In this document: positions 45,035 through 56,032 of the stretch, piece by piece
How positions within the stretch are numbered: position 1 is the first letter of the stretch
How the letters are laid out: every line of letters begins with the position of its first letter
Origin: Nannobrachium achirus
Taxonomy: Eukaryota; Chordata; Actinopteri; Myctophiformes; Myctophidae
Assembly: GCA_963921795.1 (NCBI GenBank)
Contig: OY997640.1
Span: 53,850,321 to 53,914,320, forward strand
DNA length: 64,000 nucleotides
Direction of reading: 5' to 3'
Notes under the pieces: model-generated
The model's database searches: none
What the model saw: only the letters and a program-made list of their open reading frames with translations
What the model was told of the DNA's origin: nothing
Made by a program: the position numbers and the translations under genes

Positions 45035-45521
45035 TTAACACACGGGCGACTAACCGTTCATTTTGACCAATTTTGAGATCGCAAAGTGCAATAACTTTCC
45101 CCGTGAAGGTCTCAGAAATTTCCCCTTCCATGACTTTTCATAAATACTCAAGACATATGTTCTCGTTTTTTGAAATATGAAATAATATACCATTATACCA
45201 CTCTGACTGTTAGTTATCGGTCATAAAGACAGGTCTCACCCATTTCTCCCCCTCCCAGAAGCAAGGAGAGAATTTCACACCTTTTGCGCTCCCCATTTGA
45301 GAGGTCAGTTGAAATGCTAATTCACATTTGGAAGACAATAGAACCCTTGCTGGCAGCAGGGGAGGAGGTGTTGCTCTCCTGGGCCAAAAGGGAGAGAATT
45401 CACCTGTCAATTTGACTGATAAATGCAGTCAGAGTGGAAGTGATTTTTTTCTCAGTCACCCGAGTGTTAAATCTGACTCATGAACCAGTGTTTAGTGTCA
45501 TGCACCGAGGGTATACGTTAA

Positions 45522-45642
45522 GCCTGATTTATACTTGGTTGCGCACCGGTGTCACAACACGTCACATTGCATTGTGTTGTGGGCCTGCCCTGTAGATGGG
45601 CTATTTTTGGTGCATGACATGGCTCACAACCAAGTATTGACC
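45522..45642. mobile_element. Short MITE with GCCTGATTTATACTTGGTTG end
   Basis: The left end GCCTGATTTATACTTGGTTG is partly mirrored by ACAACCAAGTATTGACC. It contains a diverged palindrome half (CCTGTAGATGGGCTATTTTT). Confidence 0.5.
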
Positions 45643-45702
45643 TGGTTCATAGAGTGGATGTGAACGTTCTATATATCTCTTAAATATGTGAGATATCACT
45701 TA

Positions 45703-45870
<168 letters not shown>

Positions 45871-46487
45871 TTGCTGTTCTGGATCAATTCAGACTATTTC
45901 ATTACAGTGATATAATGAATAGGCCTCTTTGGAAGGGTCACTTCATATCAAAGTCAAATATCTAAAAAGCTGAAATTGGCCAATTGAACAAGAGATTAAC
46001 CCAGGAAGTGCATGTAAAACCGTGGCCATAACTGCCGTAGTTAGATTACTGTAAGACTTCATTCATTGGCAACAGACGAACAATGGATCAAAGATTAACC
46101 AAACATGCAGTCTGCGTTTATGACTTCCACAGTGACATTTCCACATGTTGAGTTCCCCTTGAAATTCGACTTTAGTAGAGGTTTGTGTGTAAGAATTGAC
46201 TTTGAGATTCGTTTAGAAGTGTAATGTAAGTCATTGGGGAGAATATATTGGATCATAAATCTTTAATCTACGGAGCAACTATTGAACCAATATTTAGAGT
46301 TATAGCATGGGAAGGTAACTACACAACCCGAACCTCTTCCAAAGTTTAATTGTTCTTTAAAGACCTAGTGAAATCAAAAATATGTTTTTTAGAGCATATC
46401 TGTAGTGATAATATGGCCATACCTAACAGTAGATGGCAAAAAAGTGAAAAAAGTATTATAACAAGACAATTACAGCCCGAAGTCTAG

Positions 46488-46996
46488 CCCCATATAGAAC
46501 CTCACCCGTCGCTGCATACGGTTGTGCTCCGAGACGAGGTCCTATAAAGGTTTCCCCGTGGGGGGGGGGGGGGGGGGGGCGAACGCCTCCAACGTTGAGG
46601 TAGAAAACACTCTTCCCAAAATTGTATCCACAAAGTAAAGGTAATGTCTGTTCGAATGCAGCGACGGTTGGGGCTACATTCGACCAGAGGGGGTGCTAAT
46701 GCTGCCATTCCGGCTGCAACTTCCAGGCTTGTAAACATTACGGGCTGACAAAACTAGCGATTTTAAGGGGTTGTTTCGTGCCCTGGTTCATGTTTTATTG
46801 ACCCTGGTTAGGTTATCACAGTCTGGGAGCTCGGAACTACCTTTGCTTTGTGGATACAATTTCGGGAAGAGTGTTTTCTACCTCAACGTTGGAGGCGTTC
46901 GCCCCCCCCCCCCCACGGGGAAACCTTTATAGGACCTCGTCTCGGAGCACAACCGTATGCAGCGACGGGTGAGGTTCTATATGGGGCTACCCGAAG
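46488..46996. repeat. Large inverted repeat, ~150-bp arms, ~200-bp centre
   Basis: 46488-46640 is mirrored by 46841-46994. Shared words are TAGCCCCATATAGAACCTCA, GTCGCTGCATACGGTTGTGC, GACGAGGTCCTATAAAGG and GAACGCCTCCAACGTTGAGG. The left arm has a ~20-nt G run where the right arm has ~13 C. No target duplication is evident. Confidence 0.92.
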
Positions 46997-48330
46997 TCCA
47001 GCCCGTAAACAAACAAACAGGTGCCTGTGTCAATCAACTTCAACTACTTCAACTTCAGCTACTCCCCGCGAGCCGCTGGTTTGCGTGGCTTCCCCCTTCC
47101 CCCGTCTCCCCGTTCATCCTCTCCGCACAACCGAGCCAGTGTTGCGCTGGCTTGCCTTCGGTTCATCCAATCACAAGCCGCGGCCGACATCTCATCTCCG
47201 ATGAACAAAATTTTGTTTCCGTAGCCGCTGCCTTGTCGGTCTATAGGTGCGTCGCTGTGACACTGAGCGAGCGTCATTCGTCAGCCCACCAGTCTTTACA
47301 TATTAACACATCCTCTGACTAACACGCCCACAGCCGTGTTTACTCTGGTTAACGGTGCTCTGCCACGGCTGAGTTAACCCGGCCGTGGTCGGGTTAGTAG
47401 GTTACCATGGTAACCATGTAAACACCTGCTAAGAAACTCCATATCCCATGATGCAACAATGCGGACCTAGTTTCAATGGCTCATTCAGAGCCATTGTGTC
47501 ATACTGGAAAAACAGCCTTTTTCCTCCCCTTTTTTTTCCCCACTTCGCGCAACAGGTCCATATCAGCTCTTTCTCGGTGAAGCATGCAATCTCCCGTATG
47601 GATTCTTTTTTTCCCCACACGTAGCGCGGCCATGAACTGGAGTGGCCGCGCACACAGTGGACACGTGCAGTGTGCACGGAGCGCTCCAAAATCAGGTAAA
47701 TATTATATAAAAAAGCCTTGGCGGTGAATAGTGTATTTATTGACATGATGGCAGGCGTTGTGTTAATGTCTTCAATTAGTTATTTTGACCGTCAAATCAC
47801 ATTCCCTCCAGCGCTATGTCCTGCCTTCCTTGACCGTTTCTCTAGGAACTGCGTCACCATAAGGAAGTGGAGCATGTGGAGAACTTCCGGTGCAGTCCGT
47901 CTTTAAAGTGTTCTGAGGAAAAAAGTAATCATACAGAATGTACGGTATTTTCTTGTAGTCATATCCTGCTAATATAGCTACAGTATATATGTTGCCTACA
48001 GCTGTAAACTTGAAATCAACCCTGTTGCCTGCAGTACTCTTATTTGGCTTTATACTCATCCATTCATTAATTAGAAACTACAGTGAAATGTAAAGTTTTT
48101 TTATGCTTTTGCAGCTTCTCTTTTCAGCTGCTGTCTGAAACAAGCTGTATCAGCTCTTGTCTCTTTATGTCACTCGTCCTTAAAAGCCTGTTTTCTTCTG
48201 ATTGACCAAGTTACAGAAGCAAGGGGCAGCACCTTGTGCTTGTGATCACAGCTTCTTGAGAACCATGTAGATTCAACATACAAACTGCTCCTCAATTGGT
48301 TTGTTTGAAGTGCCACTTATGATTTCTTAT
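46997..48330. other. Mixed GC-rich then AT-rich stretch without gene
   Basis: 47000-47420 is CpG-moderate. It holds CCAATCACAAGCCGCGGCCG (47167-47186), identical to 7036-7055, and the palindrome GTTACCATGGTAAC (47402-47415). The rest is featureless. Short open frames lack family motifs. Confidence 0.4.
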
Positions 48331-48434
48331 AGGCCTAGTTATTTTTTATAGCAAACTTTCGGTCATAGACCTTCTTCAGGCACGCATGAAGAAAGTCTAT
48401 GACCAAAAGCTTGCTATAAAAAATAACTAGGCCT
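48331..48434. repeat. 104-bp imperfect hairpin
   Basis: AGGCCTAGTTATTTTTTATA with GCAAACTTTCGGTCATAGAC pairs with GTCTATGACCAAAAGCTTGC and TATAAAAAATAACTAGGCCT. The tip is CTTCTTCAGGCACGCATGAAG. The tip sequence resembles the TTCTTCAGG motif seen at fish retroposon ends, so a fold-back retroposed copy is one explanation. Confidence 0.85.
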
Positions 48435-49151
48435 TTTTTTTCCACTATTCCTCGATGAAAACAAAAAAACTATAAACAGATTTGTGCCCTTCATTTCTTT
48501 CTTCATTAATCTATTTGAGACATATAACAGTAACATATTTTTTCTCATTCTTAACTGGAAACAGCAACTACAAATACATCCGCACAACCCTGAAACCGAT
48601 CTGGTATTTTGAATTCTACATGGCTCCATGCATGTTGATGTTGTGCATTTCTAGGTTAACTGGCCTAAACCACCACCATGCACCACATGGAAGTTTAATT
48701 TAGAACCAGCTCAGACAGACACAGAGTGGTCTGTACTTCTATCTGCATGTGAGCTCTCACCGCACGTATGGCCTCCTCACCTTGAGTCTGATCTGCTGGC
48801 TGCCCAAGATGAGAGCTCACAGTGCACCGCACACAGTCTGTGCGTCTGTTTGTGGTGGCTCTAAACCTTAAACCTACCATTTGGTGCAAGGCAGTTGTTT
48901 AGGCCAAGTGAGGTTCCTCTCAGTCTGTCTGGCACTGACACAACTGTGAGGTGAATGCATTTCCTGACCTGCAGAATTCGGTGAGATCGGCTAAAATGCA
49001 GTGGAAAATGAGTGTCTGCTGTCAGGAAATAACAATGGTAAAGCATTACTAAACAAAATCTCCCTGCACCGTTGGTTAAAGTTGATTGTGTATTATTTGG
49101 AAAAAATGTCATAAAGACTTGCATGCATCATCTTTCCATCAATGTAATCAG

Positions 49152-49400
49152 TGGTGGAAAAAGTACTCAAATGTCTTCTTACTTAAGTAAAAGTCAATAC
49201 ATCAATTTAGAAATCCGTAATTCAAAAGTATTGGTATCAAAATTGACTTAAAGTACCGAAAGTAGAAAGTACTCATTATGCAGAATGTCCCATTTCAAGT
49301 ATTCAAATGTATACAAATCTTTTGAAAATAGCAGATCTACAAGCTCAAAATGTGTCGCATCGCGAAGCATTGTGAGCTTGTAGATCGGCTATTTTCAAAT
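49152..49400 (+). mobile_element. hAT-like fragment (CAGTGGTGGAAAAAGTACT) with palindrome
   Basis: The start CAGTGGTGGAAAAAGTACTC with ACTTAAGTAAAAGT is a hAT terminus also seen at 50638. The right terminus was not found. A full palindrome copy lies at 49321-49399, where even the outer TTTGAAAATAGC / GCTATTTTCAAA are mirrored. Confidence 0.7.
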
Positions 49401-49711
49401 GGCTGAATGGCTCTCTCACTGATCATGCTCTGGTCTGATGTCACACACAACAGAAACCGTTGCTGATTTGCGCTGACATCGGGATCTCCATGTATGGTCA
49501 TGTTAGTGATATAATGTTATACTTAAAGCTTCTGGCGTCCTCACAGCCCAGGGTCTTTTAGCAACGTCCATGCATCCTAACCGAAAACCTAGCTTTGTAC
49601 TCTTTGTTGATGAAAGAATCATCTGTGAAGTAGTGTTTTTATTTTCAGTTCACAGTTCACATTAATGAACATTTCTTGAACATTTCAGTTAATACACATG
49701 ATTTCCTGTAC

Positions 49712-49957
49712 CCGTAATTGCCGGACTATAAACCGCGGCTTTTTTCCCATGTTTTGAACCCTGCGGCTTATACAACGGTGCGGCTTATATATATAGATTT
49801 TTACAGCTAACAGCCACCAGGGGCGCTCTAGCGGGAAGCAGGAAGGACACCTGCAGTTTAGTCAGGTGCAGCTTATATATGTAAACATTTGTTTTTTGTT
49901 CTAAATTTAGCTGGTGCGGCTTATATTCAGGTGCAGCTTATAGTCCAGCAATTACGG
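49712..49957. mobile_element. MITE with CCGTAATTGCCGGACTATAA ends
   Basis: CCGTAATTGCCGGACTATAA mirrors TTATAGTCCAGCAATTACGG with two differences. TA lies on both sides, possibly the target duplication. Inside, GCGGCTTATA or GCAGCTTATA recurs five times. It resembles a MITE type common in fish. Confidence 0.8.
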
Positions 49958-50631
49958 TATAAATGTCGGATTTACAGTAGAAGCTAGTTTTCACCCGTAG
50001 AGCCAGTGTGAAGTGAACAAACAAACATGGCAAACGTGGCATATGGCTGTTGTTGGTCCAAAAATAGAAAATGTATCCAATGATGTCTGGTGCTTTCTCC
50101 TTTAGGAAAGACAAACAAATCTAACTTTACTTCACAACTGAAATAGCACTCCCAGAAGGAAGACAACAACCTAAAACACCTCTTCCAAATTGTCCAAAGA
50201 GCAGTCGTACAACTTCAGAGTGGGTGAATGTGCGTGTGTTTGTGGGCGTGCAGTGCCTGTGCCTGCGTGCAGTGCCTGGAGCAGGCGACCATATAGCTTG
50301 CTGTTTTCTTAACATCTGAAATGCACCTTTAAAGTGTAGGCACCATGAAATTTGCCTTGTAAAACTGTTGACACATGTCTCTAAAGGTCCCCCTAAGTAT
50401 TTTTAACATATATTTGAGTCATATTAGTTTGGAAATATATAGTTACATTTGAGGTTTATAAATTAATAAGACCAACTGGGGCCATTTTGGGAAATAACTT
50501 CGGAAATAAAGTTGTCGCGTGAAAATGACGAACGCAAGAGAATCTCTCCTGCCCTCTTGTCTCGGTGAAATGCAAGCTGGACACGCCCCCCTTGCTGTTT
50601 CCTTTGTCAGCACGGCTGCACGGACTGACAG

Positions 50632-51200
50632 CGCAGCGGTGGAAGAAGTACTCATATTTTGTACTCAAGTAAAAGTATCAACAAGTAACAGTATCGATAC
50701 TACAATGTAGAAATAAACCGTTACAAGAAAATGTCCGTCACGGACTGTGAGCTTGTAGATCGGCTAATTTCAAATGGCCGATGTATATATAGTAATTAAT
50801 GAATGGTTTGTAATAATAATTAAACAACGTATTTTTAATAACCTTTTTTTAAAATAACTGCAGGGGAGTAAAAGTAGCCTACAATGATTTATTTTGAGAT
50901 GAAGTGGAGTAGAAATAAAAGTACTGAAATGTAAAACACTCCAGTAAAGTAAAAATACCTCAAAATTGTAGGGCCCTACTTAAGTACAGGAGTAAATGTA
51001 GCCTACTTAGTTACCGACTGCAGGCGAGCCGATTAGAAGAAGAGCTGGTCGTGGCTATCTCCGCCTCAAAGTACATCAATACTTGAGTAAATGTAGGCTA
51101 CTTAGTTACTTTACACTCAATGATGACAAGCCTCGGTCAAAGTGCTTGGTTTAGTACTTGAGTAAATGTTGGCTACTTAGTTACTTTACACACGAGTCCC
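50632..51200 (+). mobile_element. hAT-like fragment with tandem 3' debris
   Basis: CAGCGGTGGAAGAAGTACTC with GTACTCAAGTAAAAGTA is the same family as 49152. It carries the palindrome half GTGAGCTTGTAGATCGGCTA. Three near-copies of CTTGAGTAAATGTAGGCTAC (about 50990, 51083 and 51153) form a tandem tail. The right end is not intact. Confidence 0.65.
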
Positions 51201-51469
51201 GAGCGTAGATGCAAGCGCAAGCCTCGGTCCAAGTGCTTGGTTTAATGTTTTATTTTAACTCTATCTTCTAATTATTATTCACTTATCCTCACAAATAGTC
51301 GCCCTGTCCGGCTGTCCCCTATTTATCTTATTTTGTCATGATGATTTGTCCCAGGAACGGCCCGGGAAAGAAAAGCTCCATAAAAATCACCGAGTCACAA
51401 TGGCTTGTTCATCCCCCACATGAACCTCTCATCGCGGCATGAACAGCGAACAGCAGCCGCTATCCACAA

Positions 51470-51835
51470 AGCCTGGAGCGAAGTCAAAACCCGCCCCTCG
51501 CGACTGTAGACTCGTGCGAGCTGTGCTTCAGCATGAATACAGCGAAATCAGTCCCATCAATTACAAAACATAACACAACGTGTGATATATCATACATATA
51601 CATATCGTTGGTCATCGTAAAAAAACAGGAAAAAACCTCCATAACCAAACACCGAGTCCCCTCTGTTCTACTAGTTCTACCCACGGATGAGCCCGGCCAC
51701 TCGGCCTGGCAGAGCTCCAGTAGCCGGCCGCTCTAGCAAGCCTGGAGCGAGTCAAGACACGCCCCTCGCGACTGCAAGCTCTTGTTTCAATATGAATATA
51801 GCGAAATCAGTCACGTAAATTAATAAAATAATATA
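51470..51835. repeat. Two direct copies of a ~100-bp segment
   Basis: AGCCTGGAGCGAAGTCAAAA with CGCCCCTCGCGACTGTAG (51470-51510) and AGCCTGGAGCGAGTCAAGAC with CGCCCCTCGCGACTGCAAG (51738-51780) are each followed by ATGAATA(C/T)AGCGAAATCAGTC. Confidence 0.8.
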
Positions 51836-51839
51836 ACGA

Positions 51840-52520
51840 GGGGACAGAATTCAGATCGTTGGTCACGGTCATTAACAATGTTATGTATTTATCTTTATTA
51901 TTAAAGTATACAATAGCGTAATTCCCACAGCCTTTTCCCATTCACTTATCATTGGGTCACGTGAGCGTGTTCTACAGATTACGCACTGTTTTGGCTCGTC
52001 ACATTCCGAGGCGGCTGGGCGGTGCCTCGGGAGTTGGGACTTCCTTCTTCCTACAGCTCCCAATATTAACCCTTTCAGGGTATAGTTGCATTGGCAAATA
52101 TGTTCACAACTATGTCACTGTTCTATTGACACAAAGTAGTGCCCTTTATGTTACCCTTCCTTTAAGAGTCTGTAACTCTATTGTACAATTGGAACCTTTG
52201 CTTTTTTATTTCTTCTTATCATCTTTGGGAGCCAAATCTACACTGGAAACTTCTCTGTGTTATTTTAGAGTGTACAAATGGAACCAAAATGTTTCAGTTT
52301 TTACGCTCTCAGAGTTACAGACTCGTAAGGGTCCATTCGGACCCTCTGGTTTGTCCCCGAAACCGACCAACCTCGCATTCAAAGCTGAATTCTGGGCTGT
52401 TTCTTCTCTCAAGGAGTACTTCATCCTTTATTTACCTCATTATGTTACTATGGCCACTTTTATTATGAACACCCGTCATCGAAACATTTTATAGCCCACA
52501 GTATATGACAGAAAATAAGG
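51840..52520. other. Unrecognised stretch with a 180-codon open frame
   Basis: The plus frame 51952-52494 is long for this window, but no family motif, good start context or codon bias was seen. An inverted pair AAGAGTCTGTAACTCT (52167) / AGAGTTACAGACTC (52309) suggests repeat origin. I do not call it a gene. Confidence 0.3.
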
Positions 52521-52524
52521 AAAA

Positions 52525-52735
52525 ATGCATTACATTCACCCATTTACACACACATTCATACACCGGTGGCGGAGGAAACCATGCAAGGCACCAACCTGAT
52601 CACCGGGAGCAATTAGGGGTTCAGAGTCTTGCTCAAGGACCCTTCGACATTAACTCAGGGGGAGCCCGGATTCGAACTGGGAACCCTTCGTGCTCTAATA
52701 ACGGTTTCTCTACCCCTGAGCTATGCGCAACCTCG
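52525..52735 (-). mobile_element. tRNA-derived SINE
   Basis: On the minus strand, TAGCTCAGGGGTAGAGAAAC (A box, about 52707-52726) and CAGTTCGAATCCGGGCTCC (B box, about 52663-52681) form a tRNA-like promoter head. The body follows with CCTTGAGCAAGACTCTGAAC, TTGCATGGTTTCCTCCGCCA and GAATGTGTGTGTAAATGGGT, wording shared by fish tRNA SINEs. It abuts the end of a GCGACC-family copy at 52729. Confidence 0.8.
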
Positions 52736-52779
52736 TCCTTTAGGGTGAGGTCGCTTGTCGCCCCTAGGTGTCTTACTAG
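52729..52779 (+). repeat. 3' end fragment of the GCGACC/CTTACTAG family
   Basis: AACCTCGTCCTTTAGGGTGA with GGTCGCTTGTCGCCCC and GTGTCTTACTAG matches 53508-53558. Confidence 0.8.
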
Positions 52780-52967
52780 TATAGTGTATACTTGTTTTAA
52801 AATGATCTAGTATAAATAAAAGCAAAGTAACTTGAGGGGGATGTCGTAATATCCAATCAGAACGAGTAAGAATCTCAGAATATAAATCTCATCGGTAACG
52901 GCACCCTAGATATCGAGCTATGTGAGACAAAAAGCTGACCACATTGCAGCCCTTTGAGGATGGGTGT

Positions 52968-52975
52968 GTATCTGT

Positions 52976-53069
<94 letters not shown>
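52968..53069. repeat. (GT)n microsatellite
   Basis: About 45 GT units. Confidence 0.97.
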
Positions 53070-53071
<2 letters not shown>

Positions 53072-53224
53072 CAAACGGGTGGCAAAAATATCGATTCACT
53101 CAAATATCACGATTTTAATGCCACGATTCTTTCTTTTCTTTATACACTGTTTTTTTTCCATGTCAAAAAGACTGACTGGTGTTATCTGGCTGCATTGAAG
53201 TGTATGATTCAACTTATCATGGTT

Positions 53225-53558
53225 TATTGCGACCATAGGTCGCAGTTTACTGTCAGAACAGTCACATCTTGACCGTATCTGTGCGGACGGGTAACGCCTA
53301 CAATAACGATTGTATGTATGATGTCAGATGTGATAGACGTCATAGGATTTTCACATAACGAATAACTGAGTAAGCATGTCTGGGGTCTCACAGCATATCT
53401 CAATATACAGTAGATGGATCTCCATACAGTATATGGGTACCAGGAGTCTCCATATATGGGTAACTGGTTTTATATACATCACTGGCCAGACGGCCAAGAC
53501 ATGGTGTGACCTCGTTCTTTAGGGTGAGGTCGCTTGTCGCCCTTAGGCGTCTTACTAG
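53225..53558 (+). mobile_element. GCGACC/CTTACTAG family, complete short copy
   Basis: It starts ATTGCGACCATAGGTCGCAG and ends GGTCGCTTGTCGCCCTTAGG with CGTCTTACTAG. GACCTC...GAGGTC forms a terminal hairpin. A perfect CArG box lies at 53450-53459. Non-coding. Confidence 0.85.
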
Positions 53559-53691
53559 TATGTCGTAATATCCAATCAGAACGAGTAAGAATCTCAGAAT
53601 ATAAATCTCATCGGTAACGGCACCCTAGGTATCGAGGTCGTATCGTAAGGAGAGGTATGTACCGTAGGTGAATCGTCCCACCCCAGCTCCA

Positions 53692-54055
53692 CCCTTCAGA
53701 TAGTCAGCGCTTTCCAACAAGTTGCTCACCTAAATCACTCCCCATCTGAGAAGCCCTACATGTATTTAGGCTTATTAAGGAAAGTTAGTTTGAGGAATCC
53801 AAAGTTTAAACATTTATGCAATCAAGTAATAGATAGCCCGTACCTTTCACTTGGCTATAAACAGATTGGATGACCTCAAGTGCTATAGCGAAATGGTTCT
53901 GTTCATGTTATGGGTGTTTCATGAATTGCAAAGAAACTAATTGTATTAACTTATATTATATTATTTATAAGGCTTCATCTCTCTCAGCTATAATAATAAT
54001 AGTTATAATATTTGACTCATCAGCACATTAGTGCAACAGACTTATTCTTTACCTT
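53692..54055. other. No feature seen
   Basis: AT-rich, no gene or repeat structure recognised. Confidence 0.35.
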
Positions 54056-54165
54056 CTATAAAGGGGTCCCTGCTTCATCTCTGTCACAGCTAAATGGGTC
54101 CCTGCTTCATCTGTCTCTCAGCTAAGGGATCCTTGCTTAATCTCTCTCTGTCTCAGCGGGAAAGT
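54056..54165 (+). repeat. Tandem debris of a hAT-like 3' region
   Basis: GGGTCCCTGCTTCATCTCT, with variants, occurs three times (54064, 54098, 54128), and once more after the next element (54509). It matches 18348-18370 inside the 17968-18412 element. Confidence 0.75.
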
Positions 54166-54173
54166 CCTGTTCT

Positions 54174-54487
54174 GGCGAAGCCCGAACTGGCGAAGTGGGG
54201 ATTTGTCTCCTACCGTAGCGATCTGGCGAATCGATTGTCCACGACACTGCAAGCGGCGCGAAGGCCAGCGGACCTTGGTCCTGCTCTTCGCCCCCGCGCG
54301 CCGCAGGCGCGAGTGGCCGCGAAGAGCGGGCCAGCGCGAGTTACGAAGCCGTGGTGAATGCAATCGTTATATTTATGCCCAGGCCGTAAGGCCTGGGCAA
54401 GCGCACGATAAACGCCCTGTCCAGAAGACGTTCGCCAGATCGCTACGGTATCGGACATTTCCCCACTTCGCCAGTTCGGGCTTCGCC
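54174..54487. mobile_element. CpG-dense TIR element, 314 bp
   Basis: The 57-bp inverted ends are nearly identical: GGCGAAGCCCGAACTGGCGA, AGTGGGGA and TACCGTAGCGATCTGGCGAA on the left are mirrored at 54431-54487. The interior has stems GCTCTTCGC/GCGAAGAGC and GCCCAGGCC-GTAA-GGCCTGGGC (54377-54398). It lies inside hAT-like debris. No transposase; superfamily unknown. Confidence 0.92.
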
Positions 54488-54586
54488 TAAAAGGTACGTG
54501 CCCGTCTCAGCAGGGTCCCTACTTCATCTCTCTCTCTAAAAAAAAGCTTGTTGTTCTAAAATCTTAGCGGTACAGTGTTGCACATT

Positions 54587-54660
54587 GAAAACAGCCAATC
54601 TACAAGCTCACAAGGCGTCGTGGTCTCGCGGACTCGTTTATTGTATTGTAAGCTTGAGGA
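54587..54660. repeat. Dispersed palindrome, right arm degraded
   Basis: The left arm GAAAACAGCCAATCTACAAG with CTCACAAGGCGTCG is clear. The right side keeps only TTGTAAGCTTGAGG. Confidence 0.7.
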
Positions 54661-54664
54661 GTTT

Positions 54665-55245
54665 ATTTATTTTGATGGGTAAATGACTACAAATTGAACT
54701 GTAGGCTACAGTCTTGGAGTTACGTTGCTTGCATGTGTTTCCTTATTTCCTCATGACAATGCGGAGGACGGCGTGACCTACGCAAGACATGATCACTGTT
54801 TTTACATCCTCCATTCTAAACTCGAAATGTATCCATACAATCAAGGTTGACTTATTTATCACGACCAAATCTGAAGAAACAGCAGATTATGCACCGGCGT
54901 TGACTTCCTCATCCATCTTTCTATGCTTTTCATTTCTCCGTACTTGGTGAGATCAGTGTTAGACAGACTGTGTGTCAGTGTGTGCGGCTGTGAACTCACT
55001 GCGCTGTGTGCAGCAGCATGCATGTTATGTTTCCTGCCTCGGCAAGGGGATGTTTGTGATTGGTTGGCTTCGGCTGTCAATCTAAGGAAAGGTTTGTGGT
55101 TGGATGGCCTTAGCTGTACATTTAGGGCAAGCGTAAAAACGTATGTTTTCATTGGCTGAGCGGTACATGCTGGGGAAATTTGACATCGCAACAGTCCCAG
55201 TCTCAGTCTTTTTGAGCGGTGGTCACAACGCTCCTATACGTGGCC
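54665..55245. other. No feature seen
   Basis: Mixed sequence with short open frames on both strands but no family motif. Confidence 0.35.
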
Positions 55246-55251
55246 GTGTGT

Positions 55252-55392
55252 GTGGGTCTGTCTGTCTGTCTGTCTGCGTGTCTGTCTGTCTGTCTGTCTG
55301 TCTGTAGCCTGCAGTATCCTTTTCTGACCACACATGTTAAGGGAGGGGCGCTGTTGTTCAGGCCAGGCCAGACCAGGCACACACACACACAC

Positions 55393-55460
<68 letters not shown>
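55252..55460. repeat. (GTCT)n and (AC)n microsatellites
   Basis: GTCT units (55255-55304) and about 40 AC units (55378-55460) are separated by 70 bp. Confidence 0.95.
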
Positions 55461-55461
<1 letters not shown>

Positions 55462-55499
55462 GGGGAAGGGGGGGGGGAACCACCGCTCAGTTCACACGG

Positions 55500-55576
55500 G
55501 TGTGATTTTTCTTTTTTGGGGAGACTCCTTGCGTACCACCAGAGGGGGCCTCTGTACCACAGCTTGAGAACCACTG
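55500..55576 (-). mobile_element. hAT-like terminus fragment
   Basis: The minus strand reads CAGTGGTTCTCAAGCTGTGG, TACAGAGGCC and CCCTCTGGTGGTACGC, a common hAT end. The other end was not found. Confidence 0.65.
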
Positions 55577-55858
55577 TATTAGACCATTTGAGAAAAGTTA
55601 AATGTTTGTCCTTTTAGGTGTACTGCCTAAATGATCAGCTAATTAGCTAATTGTGAAAGAGATTAGCTGGTCAACAGTAGTATGATCGCACGATTGCAGC
55701 ATTGGAATTTTATCTGCATGTTACAGGTTTGGTGATATGTGTCTGCGGGTTGTAGACATTGGCCATGAGTCAGCCCAAATCCTTCAGGAACAATTTAGCC
55801 TACTTATTTCTATTGTTTTATTTTAGCGAATTTGATTTCAGTGGTTGGGGGCATGCTT

Positions 55859-56011
55859 ACAAGTGGCTAAATATGTCTTTTTAGACACAATGAGCCCTCC
55901 AACATGCACTGCATGGTTTCCTTTCATGGTTAGGTGTGACTTATGGGGGTTAGTAGTGTTGCTGTAAATAATAAAGAATTTGTCGGCTTGTTGTGTCTAA
56001 AAAGCCACTTG
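55859..56011. mobile_element. Small inverted-repeat element
   Basis: ACAAGTGGCTAAATATGTCT with TTTTAGACACAA is mirrored by TTGTGTCTAAAAAGCCACTT with G, the left arm carrying extra bases. The centre is about 100 bp. Confidence 0.65.
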
Positions 56012-56032
56012 CACGCTTGCGATAGAAAGAAG

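Larger units (their letters stand above)
52842..53631. repeat. 73-bp direct repeats flanking a GT tract and a GCGACC-family copy
   Basis: GTCGTAATATCCAATCAGAA through CGGTAACGGCACCCTAG occurs at 52842-52911 and 53562-53631 with almost no differences. A hAT-like end (GAATCGTCCCACCCCAG) follows the second copy at about 53672-53690. Confidence 0.85.

Noticed and set aside
51952-52494. 180-codon plus frame as a possible gene
   Set aside because: No family motif, no convincing splice or start context, and an inverted word pair inside. Left as an unassigned frame.
52660-52730. tRNA gene on the minus strand
   Set aside because: A and B boxes are present, but the acceptor stem does not close and a SINE body follows, so it is a SINE head.
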